A DNA stretch of 64,000 bases from Alteromonas lipotrueiana. Its GTDB lineage: Bacteria > Pseudomonadota > Gammaproteobacteria > Enterobacterales > Alteromonadaceae. Below the pieces are notes generated by a model, which was given only the letters and a program-made list of their open reading frames with translations, was not told where the DNA came from and did not search any database. The stretch spans positions 1-64,000 of the forward strand of contig NZ_JAESDK010000002.1 in NCBI RefSeq assembly GCF_019249245.1. The letters are read 5' to 3'. Position 1 is the stretch's first letter; every line of letters begins with the position of its first letter. Below, in pieces: positions 1 through 8,443 of this stretch. A program made the translations under genes and the position numbers.

Positions 1-621
1 TACGGCTTCGTACAGCGCGATAAATTGCGCGGTGGAAAGCTCTACAAGCAGTTACGACATGGCCACCGTAAATACCGCAAAGGCAGCTACGCGAAGCGCG
101 TTATTATTCCGAATCGTGTGGGTATTGAGTACCGCCCCAACATCGTTGAAAAGAAAAAACGCTTTGGTGATTGGGAAGTGGACACCGTGTTGGGCAAGCA
201 AGGTACAGGTGCCATCGTGAGCCTGGTTGAACGCCAAAGCAAAATGTATCTGATACGCAAAGTGCCTGCTAAAAGCGCTGCTCATGTAGCTCAGGCGATG
301 GTTGGCATGTTATGGCGCTACCGCCGCCATGTCCGTACAATTACAGCGGATAACGGCAGTGAATTCTGCGACCATGAGCTGGTAGCAGACAAGCTGAAAA
401 CCGATATCTATTTCGCCAATCCATATTCGTCGTGGGAACGTGGATTAAATGAAAACTTCAACGGGTTGCTACGACAGTACATCCGCAAAGGGACAGATTT
501 ACGAACAGTTACAGACAAGCAAATTGCTGACGTTGAGCGCGCGCTGAACGCGAGGCCAAGAAAGTGTCTGGGCTTTAAACAACCTGCTGTAGTCTTCAAG
601 CAGTTACGAGACGCGGCTTAA
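1..621 (+). CDS. IS30-family transposase, 5' end outside window
   Basis: The reading frame is open from base 1, so the N-terminal helix-turn-helix part lies upstream of the window. What is visible is the C-terminal catalytic half. It carries the DDE signature of IS30 transposases: a first Asp in DWEVDTVLG, a second Asp in ITADNGSEF, and the Glu in the block NENFNGLLRQYIRKGTDL. The protein ends at a TAA at 619-621, a few dozen bases before the likely right end of the element. It would catalyse cut-and-paste or circle-mediated transposition of the element. The catalytic domain has no frameshift, so the element may still be active, though the missing N-terminus cannot be judged. Family assignment is firm. 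Confidence 0.93.
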   Translation, partial: YGFVQRDKLRGGKLYKQLRHGHRKYRKGSYAKRVIIPNRVGIEYRPNIVEKKKRFGDWEVDTVLGKQGTGAIVSLVERQSKMYLIRKVPAKSAAHVAQAMVGMLWRYRRHVRTITADNGSEFCDHELVADKLKTDIYFANPYSSWERGLNENFNGLLRQYIRKGTDLRTVTDKQIADVERALNARPRKCLGFKQPAVVFKQLRDAA

Positions 622-655
622 TTTAGCGAGTGGTGCACTTCGGGGTTGAATTCGC
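1..655 (+). mobile_element. IS30-family insertion sequence, right part and right end
   Basis: The transposase is followed by about 35 bases containing GTGCACTTCGGGGTTGAATT (positions 632-651). This resembles the terminal inverted repeats of IS30-type elements. I place the right boundary near 654-657. On the minus strand that is where the neighbouring dehydrogenase reading frame stops looking like its family (after Ser-Cys-Asp) and becomes element-encoded sequence. The left end and the target duplication are outside the window, so the exact boundary is an estimate good to a few bases. Confidence 0.75.
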
Positions 656-1503
656 GCGTCACAACTGACATCAATGATCAAACAACCCGGTTTTAGACAC
701 GCTTTTTCTTGTTCGGTGACAAAGTCTATAGGGTTGTTGGGGTCTTGATAAATACCATTGATAATGAGCCCCGATTCGCTGATTAAATCAGACAATGGCC
801 TTTCGGTACCGTCATGTTCAACCACCATCATCCTTGCTTGATTGGCGGCGCCCGCTTTTAACCAAACATAGTGACAATCAAGGATCTCTTCACGAACCTC
901 GTGATCGGGACGCTGAATGCAGATAGTAATATCGCGAAAGCCGTGCGCTTTGAGTGCATAAATAGCCCCACGACTAACCGCCCCAAAACTGAAGATAATC
1001 GCTTTACGTTGATTACCATAATGACCGTCTATGCCCTTAAGCTGGAGCGCATGGATCACACCGCAATATCCCGCCATTTCATTGTTTTTATAGAAGGTGT
1101 GGCGCCCGACCTGGCCTTGGGGGCCCCAGACATACATATCTTCAAAAGCGATTAAAGTCTGTTTTCTGTCAATGGCAATTTGAGTGACTTCTCGTTGTTG
1201 AGTACAATGAGGATAACCCCACAGCACGCCACCGGTCCGCAATTGTTCAAAGTCGGCAAGGACTGGCTTGGCGATAATAACGGTGTTCATGGTTTCTAAC
1301 AGCTCGTCTCTTGATGCTAATCCTCCCACCTTAGGAGCAAGTTCAGCATCATCAATACCAAAGCGTTCGCCATAGCCTGTTTCAAAAATGAGTTGCTTAC
1401 ATATTTTTTCAGGGATCCTCGATAAATGTTCCGGATGTATCGGAACACGCCGTTCATCTTCCTTTTTAGAGCTGCCAATAACGCCTAGTGAAGTCATATT
1501 CAT
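604..1503 (-). pseudogene. N5-(carboxyethyl)ornithine synthase / alanine dehydrogenase-like protein, truncated by IS30
   Basis: The first ~283 residues match the N5-(carboxyethyl)ornithine synthase and alanine dehydrogenase-like family. The N-terminus has GVIGSSKKEDERRVPIHPEH, followed by IAKPV, a LWGYPHCTQQR block and a Rossmann region around FSFGAVSRGAIYALKAHGF. Family members make N-carboxyalkyl amino acids or act as amino-acid dehydrogenases, using NAD(P)H. Homologues continue past the I-I-D-V-S-C-D motif. Here the frame after S-C-D-A reads RIQPRSAPLAKLSRVS, encoded by the inserted IS30, and stops at 604. The C-terminal part is therefore lost and the gene is probably non-functional. I chose the ATG at 1503 over an upstream in-frame start (1548) because AAGG lies about 8 bases before it and family similarity begins there. 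Confidence 0.82.
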
Positions 1504-2216
1504 GGTATTGCCTTGTGCTTGAGCGTTTGAACCAACAGGGGTTGGCAATCCTTACTACAAGCGAGAATGAAATGTGAAGATAATTTGGTGTGGAGAATAG
1601 GTTTAAATTATAAATGCGATAAGACTGGAGCTTGTGAATCTAAAGCCAGAAAATTAATGCGTCTTAAGCCAGGCCGTGTGTGTAACACAGTAGGCGTTTT
1701 ATAGCTGAATATTAACAGCCAGAGCTTTAAATTAAATCCCTGGGATCAACGGTTACCGTCGGGATAATAGTCTTTAAGGCCCGAATCCAGATAATAGGTG
1801 CCCCGTTGTTTGCCCCCAAATTAGAAACTGAAGAGATGAAGCAATGTTCCAATTCGTGCTAGTGGGCAGCATAGGGAGTGAGTTATATGTGCATGTTGAA
1901 TGAAGAGCCTGAATGAATAGCCCGAATGAATAGCCCATAGCAGGCAACGGGTTAAATTTTTTGTGGGAATACTTAATCTGCTTAAGTTAACCTTTATTCG
2001 CGCCGGTACCGACCAAAATAAATAGCCCCCCGTTAGTGCATGTGTTGTCGCGGACGTTTTTACTGAGCGGGTCAGATGTTCCACAGTTAAGATTTAATCT
2101 GTCGACGACTTTAATTTGCGGTTTAACGGTTCAGAAGGTTTAAAATCGTGGTAAGCGTATTTGTGTAGCCTCTGCGTTTTGCTCAATCCTTTTCTGCAAA
2201 GCTGCGCTTTCGCAAT
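1504..2216. other. Intergenic region without a recognisable gene
   Basis: About 700 bases with no convincing reading frame on either strand. The only internal structure I see is a short imperfect tandem repeat of a TGAATGAATAGCCC-like unit near 1910-1938. An 87-codon minus-strand frame here has no family features and is treated as chance. Confidence 0.5.
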
Positions 2217-3269
2217 TTACTTCGGCAGGTAGTGACATAAACTCCTGGGCCATGAAAGGTATCGGGTGATTAACGTCAGCGCTATACTGCAAATCAAACC
2301 GGTAAGTAATCCTGCGAAATGTCCTGTAGAAGCGGCGTTTTGGGTCAAAAATTCGCTATATATGAATCCGGTCATCAAGACGATAGCTAAAGAAATGCAA
2401 AAGCCTTTGGGAAGGACAGGGCGGTGAAAGCAATTCGCGCCGATAAGAAATCCGTAAAGTCCGTAAACGCCAAATGAAAACCCTGCACAGCTTTGAAGCT
2501 CCTGTGCTCCCAACGCGTATTGAAAATAAGTCCCAGCGACATTCGCGGCTAAAAATACCAGAATGCTAGCAGGCCCGGTGAGAGCCATAGTCAAAGTACC
2601 GATTACGACGACAAAAAACAAATTGGTTAAAAAATGCAAAGTCGAATAATGCAAATAAGCGCCTGTAGCCAAACGCCAATACTCGCCCTGAGTTATTTTG
2701 TCGTATAGCGTACCGTAGGAATAGAAAACCGCATCTTCGTTACCATAGTAAATTCCAAGGCCTATTTGCGCTAAAAATACAGACAAAGCAAGAGTTGTAT
2801 AAAACAAAAAAGCGTAGCGAGACAACGAATGGCTAAATAACCAGCGGTAGAAGAACGCGCGTTCTTTAACAGCTCTTACCCTGCTCATCCCTGCTATGTA
2901 CTCGTTAAGGTAAAGCGCCGACATAAACAAAAAAATAATAGCCCAGGTCAGCGCAGTGCTATTTGTTCCAAAGTAAGCGCTGCAGAATAAAAACAAAATA
3001 AAAAGTGAAAGATAGCCCAGTGTCATAAATCTGTATTTCGATTTTAGATTTCTCAGGATGGGTAAGTGGTAACAGTGTTGGTAAATGGGCGGAAGCAGTC
3101 GACGATAACGCTGAGTACTCAATAGCACAGTGTTTTGTTGAGGTTGCCAACGTCTATAAATTGAGGGGTCGATAGCTACGCTACTGGCAGTATTGCCGTT
3201 GCAGATGGGAGAGTCTTTTAACGGTAAAATGTTGTGCGATAGCCATAGCGGTTTTTTCATAACACCCAT
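2217..3269 (-). CDS. Rhomboid family intramembrane serine protease
   Basis: A 350-residue multi-pass membrane protein with the complete rhomboid catalytic architecture. Residues 196-216 contain GEYWRL and HYSTLHFLTN (H212xxxN216, the oxyanion-stabilising helix). The serine motif is AGFSFGVYGLYG with Ser265, and the histidine motif is GHFAGLLTG with His317. Rhomboids cut substrates within or next to transmembrane helices. The usual G-x-S-G is here G-F-S-F, so the second Gly is Phe. About 80 residues precede the first membrane helix (roughly 82-102), an unusually long and charged N-terminal region. The start is the ATG at 3269, with AGGA just upstream; a second ATG at 3260 is also possible. It lies 41 bases downstream of the double-glycine peptide gene on the same strand, so the two are probably co-transcribed. 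The natural substrate is unknown; the neighbouring peptide is the obvious candidate. Confidence 0.88.
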   Translation of the reverse strand: MGVMKKPLWLSHNILPLKDSPICNGNTASSVAIDPSIYRRWQPQQNTVLLSTQRYRRLLPPIYQHCYHLPILRNLKSKYRFMTLGYLSLFILFLFCSAYFGTNSTALTWAIIFLFMSALYLNEYIAGMSRVRAVKERAFFYRWLFSHSLSRYAFLFYTTLALSVFLAQIGLGIYYGNEDAVFYSYGTLYDKITQGEYWRLATGAYLHYSTLHFLTNLFFVVVIGTLTMALTGPASILVFLAANVAGTYFQYALGAQELQSCAGFSFGVYGLYGFLIGANCFHRPVLPKGFCISLAIVLMTGFIYSEFLTQNAASTGHFAGLLTGLICSIALTLITRYLSWPRSLCHYLPK

Positions 3270-3310
3270 GATTCCTGGTATAAGCAGCTAAGTGAATAGC
3301 CGCAAAATTA

Positions 3311-3583
3311 TTATCGCAATTTGTAGTCAGCTATTAATTGCGACAAAGCAAGCCCACCGGCCGCACCTATTGCAATACCACCGGTTATAATTCCTATCGG
3401 CGTAAATAGTGAACCAAACCCTACGACTGCCATAACCGCTCCGGCCCCCTCATAGCCACTAATATTAATACCTCCGCTGGTCTGTTCTATTTCACTGTAA
3501 TTTAGCTCTTCCTTATCCGTATCTTCCTTTTCCTGAATGTTGTTTTTTATCGGTTCAAAGTGTTGCGCCCAGCACAGGTACAT
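3311..3583 (-). CDS. Bacteriocin-like peptide with double-glycine leader
   Basis: A 90-residue peptide precursor. Residues 25-38 read EELNYSEIEQTSGG and match the class II bacteriocin/microcin leader pattern: Leu at -12, Glu at -8, Ile at -7, Gly-Gly at -2/-1. The predicted mature part (39-90, 52 residues) is rich in Gly, Ala and hydrophobic residues, with several GxxxG-like spacings (GYEGAGAVMAVVGFGSLF and GIITGGIAIGAAGG), and ends in the charged tail ADYKLR. That composition is typical of membrane-inserting class II bacteriocins. The 38-residue leader is longer than usual, and the ATG at 3583 has only a weak AGG nearby, so the true start may differ. No C39 peptidase-ABC transporter is in the window. 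The next gene on this strand is a rhomboid protease. Leader identity is well supported; antibacterial activity is inference. Confidence 0.78.
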   Translation of the reverse strand: MYLCWAQHFEPIKNNIQEKEDTDKEELNYSEIEQTSGGINISGYEGAGAVMAVVGFGSLFTPIGIITGGIAIGAAGGLALSQLIADYKLR

Positions 3584-4326
3584 AGCCTGTGATCTAGAGA
3601 TTAATGATTTCTGAATTGTTTATAAGTGTTCATCAGTACAGTTTTTGTCTCATCCGGCAAAATAATTCAGGGGGCTGCCTTGATCGGTTTTGGGTATTCG
3701 ACCTGTTGTCTGGCTGGGCTTAAGCAGGTATGCAATGCAGAACAACCGGCATATAGAATAAACACGAAAAACCCACTAAATTCCCCATACCAGTAATAGG
3801 TACCGCCGAGGCAGACTTGCTATGGCCAACAATTCGTAGTGCAATTTATCTATCAACATTCGCTCTGTAAGTTTTAGATTTGAACCTGTTCCCGCAATAT
3901 TTACCGGTACTGTAAAACCCGCACACTCAGCTTTGATAGCTTGCCCTTGTTGATTTTATTTATCGGGTAATTGAAAAGACTGCCCACCACTACCTTCACA
4001 AGATGTTGGTCACGCTATTGAATAAAAATATTGGTAATATAGTTATGTTATTTTGGATGCCCAATTCTTACCTCAGCTCTGTTCACGTGAATTTTTTGAT
4101 AATATCGGGTAAAGTATTTTAGAATACAGTTCTTAATGTATACAGGTTGCGTTTTTCCACAAGATAATGATAGTTATAGATATTTTTAAATTGGTAATAA
4201 CAATACTGCATGTTTGGTTATATATAAATAAATAGTTGGTAATGTTTAAAGGTTGACATAAATGCAGAGGACTGGTTACATAGAATTTACAGAACATTTA
4301 CGTTACTTGTGATTTGGAAAGGGACT
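3584..4326. other. Long AT-rich intergenic region between divergent units
   Basis: About 740 bases separate the minus-strand peptide-rhomboid unit from the plus-strand receptor gene. The second half (about 4000-4320) is strongly AT-rich. I found no gene with family features. It must hold the promoters of both flanking units. Repeated TTGGTAAT-like words are described separately. Confidence 0.5.
4031..4258 (+). promoter_or_regulatory. Repeated TTGGTAAT half-sites and candidate -35 upstream of the TonB receptor gene
   Basis: The octamer TTGGTAAT occurs at 4031-4038, 4191-4198 and 4236-4243, with a variant TTGGTTAT at 4214-4221. TTGACA at 4253-4258 is a good -35 hexamer; the matching -10 (around TTACATA, 4275-4282) is weak. 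Repeated half-sites ahead of a nutrient receptor suggest binding by a substrate-responsive regulator, but no dyad partner is obvious and the factor is unknown. Confidence 0.3.
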
Positions 4327-7300
4327 ATGAAAACGCAAACACGCCAAAATAAACTCTACAAAGCCATCAAACTTGCCTATTGGAAGCCTGTACTGGCGTC
4401 CGTGTTTTGCACAACCACAGTGCTGGCCAGTGGCGCGGTGACTGCTCAGCAGCAGGATGAATCAGCACAGGCTAATCAGGAAAATACAGAAGTTATCGAA
4501 GTAAAAGGGATCAGAAGTACCATACAGGACTCGATTGATATTAAACGAGAGTCGACCACTATTGTCGATGGTATTACCGCCAGTGATATAGGCGATTTAC
4601 CGGCATTGTCTATTGGAGAGGCGCTTGAAACCCTAACCGGCGCGTCGTCGCACAGAGAGCAGGGCGGAGCGACCGAAATATCTATTCGGGGTTTGGGTCC
4701 CTACTTAGGAAGTACCGTACTTAACGGGCGTGAAGCGTCTAACGGCAGTGGTGATCGTTCGGTTAACTTTTCGCAGTTTCCTTCTGAGCTGTTTAATAAA
4801 ATTGCCATTTACAAAACCCAGGAAGCCAGCCTGATTGAAGGCGGCGTATCAGGGCAGATTGCATTAGAAACAGTTAAGCCGCTTGACCATGGCAAACGTA
4901 GCTTTCAGGTTGGATACAAAGCCAATTGGAATCCTGACAACTCAGATTTAGAAAACCCCGAACGGGACATAGGCTCGCGCATCACTGCCAGTTTTATCGA
5001 ACAGTATGAAACCGACAAATTTGGTGAAATTGGTATTTCAGTAGGCGCTCAAAAGAAACTGGCAACAAATCCAGAGCAAGAAGCACGAACCACCAGTGGC
5101 TGGCGTGATTGTCGTTTGGACCCATCCTCAGACGCGGGTATTTATAGCTCGGGTACCTGCGATTCGGGTGACGGCGATTTAGCTTTAGAAGTTGATCCGG
5201 CTACCGGTGTCGCGCCTGATGCGAATACGCCCTTTGTCTTCGTTCCCAGCTCATATTCGTATCGACAGAATATTACCGATGATGACCGCGAGTCTTTGTT
5301 TGGTGCGGTGCAGTGGCGACCCAATGACAAGTGGGAAGTTAATATTGATGCAGAGTATTCAGACCGTGTTTTTACCGAGATGCGAAGTGATTTAGTCTTT
5401 GCCGAAAGTCGCCGTATAGATGCGCCAAATGTGGCTGCTGAAGATCATATCGCTGGCGATTTAGTGGTAACCGAGGGTGGCGCATTACGTAGCTTCACGA
5501 ACGAACAGCGTATTGAGACAAACAGCCAGTACCAGGAACGTCTTGAAGAATACACCGGCGGTGGTATCAACGTTAAATACAATGTCAGCGACGTACTTCG
5601 CATATCAGCAGATTTTTCTACATCAAAAACAGAGCGTCGTGAAAATATTATTCAAACGCGTTTACAGTCAGAGCCGGTAGATATTTATGGTAATGAAGTC
5701 GCCGGCGCAAATGACGATGGCAGAGTTGAAACCCGTACGGATATTCTTCAAAATGGCGCGCTTATTCCTGCCTTCACCGTGCAAAATTTTGATGTGACGA
5801 ACGCCGACCTGTTTGCTGATGCCGCGCGTACCCGGGTTGATCTTAACCAGTTCAGAAATAACAAAATTGAGGCATTCAGAACCGACTTTGATTATATTCC
5901 AGACATTGATTTTTTGCGCAGCATCAAGGGTGGGCTTCGCTACTCTCAGTTAGAATATGACAGTGTGCCTCGGGTGCGCGACGAATTTACCTTTGATGAT
6001 GATGCCATAGCAGGGGCCAGCGAAGCATGTCGCAACAGCAGTTTCCCCGAATCAGGCTTTTTATCTGCGGTCTCAGGTGGTCAGCCACTTATCACTAATA
6101 TTGATGCCAGCGGCAATGTCATTGACCAGGGTACAGGTAATACCTACGCCACCTTTGATGCTCTGTGCCTTGCCAGCAATTTGCTGGGCAATGACCCATC
6201 AATACCTGCGCCCCGCGATACCATCGAAAACGTAGAGGTTGAAGAAAATACCTTCGCGATATATTTACAGGCTAACTACGACACCTTCATCTCAGGCTAT
6301 GGGGTAAGGGGGAATGTCGGTGTGCGTTATGTTCAAACCCAGGTCGATTCGGCGGGGTTACGCGGGGCGTTAACCGCAGTTTACGATGAAGAAGGCAGCC
6401 TTAGCGATATTGTTGAGGATGGCAGTGAGCTGACCCGAATCGAAAGCGGCAGCGACTATAGCGAGTTTCTACCCAGCTTTAATCTGGTCGTTGATTTGAC
6501 CGAAGACGTCATTGTGCGTGGGGCTCTATATCGCGCCTTATCCAGACCAAGCCCCTCAGACTTAGGCTATGGACGCAGCTTTTCTGGCTTAAGTTCAGAC
6601 CGCGCCAACGATTCACTAAACGATGCTGTTGGTTTGGCCATTGCCAACGGTAATCCTTCGTTAGAGCCACTGTTGTCCTGGAATGCTGACACCGCCATAG
6701 AATGGTATGCCAATGAAGATACTATTTTAGCGTTGGGCCTTTATTACAAAAGTTTTGAAGGCGGCTTTGAGAATACTTCAGCGGTAGAGACTTTTACTGT
6801 GGATGGGCAGGACATCGACACTATTGTTACCACTCAGCAAAAAGACGATGACACCAGCACTATTTATGGTGTCGAAGTGACCGCGTCACACTCGCTTAGC
6901 TACCTGGACAACTGGCTCAGTGGATTTGGGGCCAAGGTTAGTTACAACTATTCTGACTCCGATTTTGAGTTTGAAGATGCGCAGTTTGGTGCCTCCTCTG
7001 TTTTTGACGGCGAGACTGAAGTAGAGCGGGTGGGCATTGTGCCGCCAGCCAATTTGTTCGGTTTCTCAAGACATGTGCTTTCTACTCAGGTGTATTACGA
7101 AGTGGGCGGTTTTAGTGCGGCAGTGAACTACAAATATCGCAGCAAGTATTTTCAGCAGTTTATTTCTTCGCCCGGCAACCTGCGGTATGTAGGCGATACA
7201 GGGGTATTTGAAGCCCGTATGTCATACCGTATCAACGCGCATCTGAAAGTCTCACTAGAAGCCATAAACCTGTTTGATGAGCCGCGCCGTCAGTATAACC

Positions 7301-7374
7301 CGCAAATGGAGAACTTCTCTGAAGTGAACGTATACGGACCACGAATGTTTGCAGGTATACAGTATCGCTATTAA
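4327..7374 (+). CDS. TonB-dependent outer-membrane receptor
   Basis: A 1015-residue receptor of the large TonB-dependent type common in Alteromonadales and Caulobacter/Xanthomonas relatives. An N-terminal signal segment runs to about residue 40 (ending ASGAVTA). A TonB box EVIEVKG follows at about 55-61, then a plug domain (RSTIQDSIDIKRESTTIVDG; ISIRGLGPYLGSTVLNGREAS) and a long beta-barrel ending in the aromatic FAGIQYRY. It would take up a bulky substrate, possibly an oligosaccharide, across the outer membrane using proton motive force via TonB-ExbBD. I chose the ATG at 4327 because AAAGGG precedes it; an in-frame GTG at 4309 lacks this. The SDR gene downstream suggests a shared catabolic role, but the substrate cannot be read from sequence. 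Confidence 0.92.
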   Translation: MKTQTRQNKLYKAIKLAYWKPVLASVFCTTTVLASGAVTAQQQDESAQANQENTEVIEVKGIRSTIQDSIDIKRESTTIVDGITASDIGDLPALSIGEALETLTGASSHREQGGATEISIRGLGPYLGSTVLNGREASNGSGDRSVNFSQFPSELFNKIAIYKTQEASLIEGGVSGQIALETVKPLDHGKRSFQVGYKANWNPDNSDLENPERDIGSRITASFIEQYETDKFGEIGISVGAQKKLATNPEQEARTTSGWRDCRLDPSSDAGIYSSGTCDSGDGDLALEVDPATGVAPDANTPFVFVPSSYSYRQNITDDDRESLFGAVQWRPNDKWEVNIDAEYSDRVFTEMRSDLVFAESRRIDAPNVAAEDHIAGDLVVTEGGALRSFTNEQRIETNSQYQERLEEYTGGGINVKYNVSDVLRISADFSTSKTERRENIIQTRLQSEPVDIYGNEVAGANDDGRVETRTDILQNGALIPAFTVQNFDVTNADLFADAARTRVDLNQFRNNKIEAFRTDFDYIPDIDFLRSIKGGLRYSQLEYDSVPRVRDEFTFDDDAIAGASEACRNSSFPESGFLSAVSGGQPLITNIDASGNVIDQGTGNTYATFDALCLASNLLGNDPSIPAPRDTIENVEVEENTFAIYLQANYDTFISGYGVRGNVGVRYVQTQVDSAGLRGALTAVYDEEGSLSDIVEDGSELTRIESGSDYSEFLPSFNLVVDLTEDVIVRGALYRALSRPSPSDLGYGRSFSGLSSDRANDSLNDAVGLAIANGNPSLEPLLSWNADTAIEWYANEDTILALGLYYKSFEGGFENTSAVETFTVDGQDIDTIVTTQQKDDDTSTIYGVEVTASHSLSYLDNWLSGFGAKVSYNYSDSDFEFEDAQFGASSVFDGETEVERVGIVPPANLFGFSRHVLSTQVYYEVGGFSAAVNYKYRSKYFQQFISSPGNLRYVGDTGVFEARMSYRINAHLKVSLEAINLFDEPRRQYNPQMENFSEVNVYGPRMFAGIQYRY

Positions 7375-7389
7375 ACCGCGATAGATCTT

Positions 7390-7412
7390 CGCCCCCGGTG
7401 AGGGCCGGGGCG
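7390..7412 (+). terminator. GC-rich hairpin after the receptor gene
   Basis: CGCCCC pairs with GGGGCG, with a bulged inner GG/CC continuation and a short loop, 16 bases after the receptor stop. The downstream T-run is weak (TTATTTTG), so termination may be partial and allow read-through to the SDR gene. Confidence 0.5.
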
Positions 7413-7504
7413 TAAGCTTATTTTGACTTAACTTAACGCTTAATGAAATCAGGCAGGATGCGCTGTTATGTGCTGCTTAATCATCTCAATACGGAGGTTT
7501 TGCT

Positions 7505-8251
7505 ATGACTTTACAAGATCGAGTGATAATTGTTGCCGGCGGCGGTCGAGACATAGGGGCTGCCTGCGCTTATGACCTGGCAGCTAAAGGCGCAAAGGTA
7601 TTGATTACCTACCACGCCAGCGGCGAGGGGGCGAAAACAGTGGCAGCTAACATCAAACAAAATGGTGGGCAGGCTGAAGTGGTGCAGGCCGACCTGACCA
7701 ACGCCGAACAGGTAGCCGATTGTGTGAAGCAAACACTAAAATACTTTAAAAAAATTGACGGGCTGGTGCATGTTGCTGGTGGTCTGATCGCAAGAAAGAA
7801 AATTACCGAAATGACTCTGGCGCACTGGCGTCACGTAATGGATGTCAATATGACATCGTTGTTTTTAATGTCACAGGCGGTCATTCCACACCTATCTGGT
7901 AAGGGCAGTATTGTGACTTTTGCCTCGCAGGCGGCCCGGGATGGCGGTGGCGGAGGGGCTATTCCTTATGCTAGCTCTAAAGGCGCTATTATGACATTTA
8001 CCCGTGGGCTGGCCAAAGAGCTTGGCCCTGATGTGCGGGTAAATAGTGTGTGTCCGGGTATGATCAGCACCGGTTTTCATGACACCTTTACCCCTGATGA
8101 AGTACGTAAAAATGTGGCTCAGGCGGCGGTGCTTAAACGTGAAGGTAACGCATCAGAAGTGGCTTCGCTGGTTTCATTTTTGCTTAGTGACGAAGCGTCT
8201 TATATTACCGGTGCCAATATCGATATTAATGGCGGGCTGGTATTTTCATAA
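7505..8251 (+). CDS. SDR family NAD(P)-dependent oxidoreductase
   Basis: A 248-residue classical short-chain dehydrogenase. The cofactor loop is AGGGRDIGAA (residues 11-20), a variant of TGxxxGIG with Asp where the second Gly of the motif often sits near Ile-Gly. The catalytic tetrad is visible as N115, S141, Y155 and K159 (YASSK). The C-terminus DINGGLVFS is typical. Members reduce carbonyls on sugars, acyl-ACPs or keto acids. A strong GGAGG precedes the ATG. Its position directly after a TonB receptor suggests processing of the imported compound; related enzymes reduce 4-deoxy-5-hexoseulose uronate in alginate use, but nothing else in the window confirms that pathway. FabG-like roles remain possible. 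Confidence 0.87.
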   Translation: MTLQDRVIIVAGGGRDIGAACAYDLAAKGAKVLITYHASGEGAKTVAANIKQNGGQAEVVQADLTNAEQVADCVKQTLKYFKKIDGLVHVAGGLIARKKITEMTLAHWRHVMDVNMTSLFLMSQAVIPHLSGKGSIVTFASQAARDGGGGGAIPYASSKGAIMTFTRGLAKELGPDVRVNSVCPGMISTGFHDTFTPDEVRKNVAQAAVLKREGNASEVASLVSFLLSDEASYITGANIDINGGLVFS

Positions 8252-8270
8252 CTATTACTGTTTCATAGCT

Positions 8271-8298
8271 GCCGGGCAGGCATGGTGCCCGGCTTTTT
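8271..8298 (+). terminator. Rho-independent terminator after the SDR gene
   Basis: GCCGGGCA (8271-8278) pairs with TGCCCGGC (8286-8293) across a 7-base loop and is followed by TTTTT. It lies 20 bases after the SDR stop. Confidence 0.85.
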
Positions 8299-8443
8299 CT
8301 CATTGCTCATATATTATTAATTCCACAGTGTGTATATATGGCTCAAAGCTACGATCACAGTGAAATTCTTTTGGCCTGTGCAAGCGTTAAAATTGATGGC
8401 CAGCGGTTTAAAAGCCAGCCTTACTTACACTAGGCGTCAGAAG

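Noticed and set aside
1821-2084. Minus-strand 87-codon frame containing a Gly-Gly (HALTGGYLF)
   Set aside because: The residues before Gly-Gly do not match the leader pattern (no hydrophobic -12 or -7), composition is not protein-like, and no binding site precedes the start.
3604-3723. Plus-strand 39-codon frame starting MISELFISV, divergent from the double-glycine peptide gene, with an internal Gly-Gly
   Set aside because: Leader positions do not fit, the frame overlaps the probable promoter of the peptide gene, and there is no ribosome binding site.
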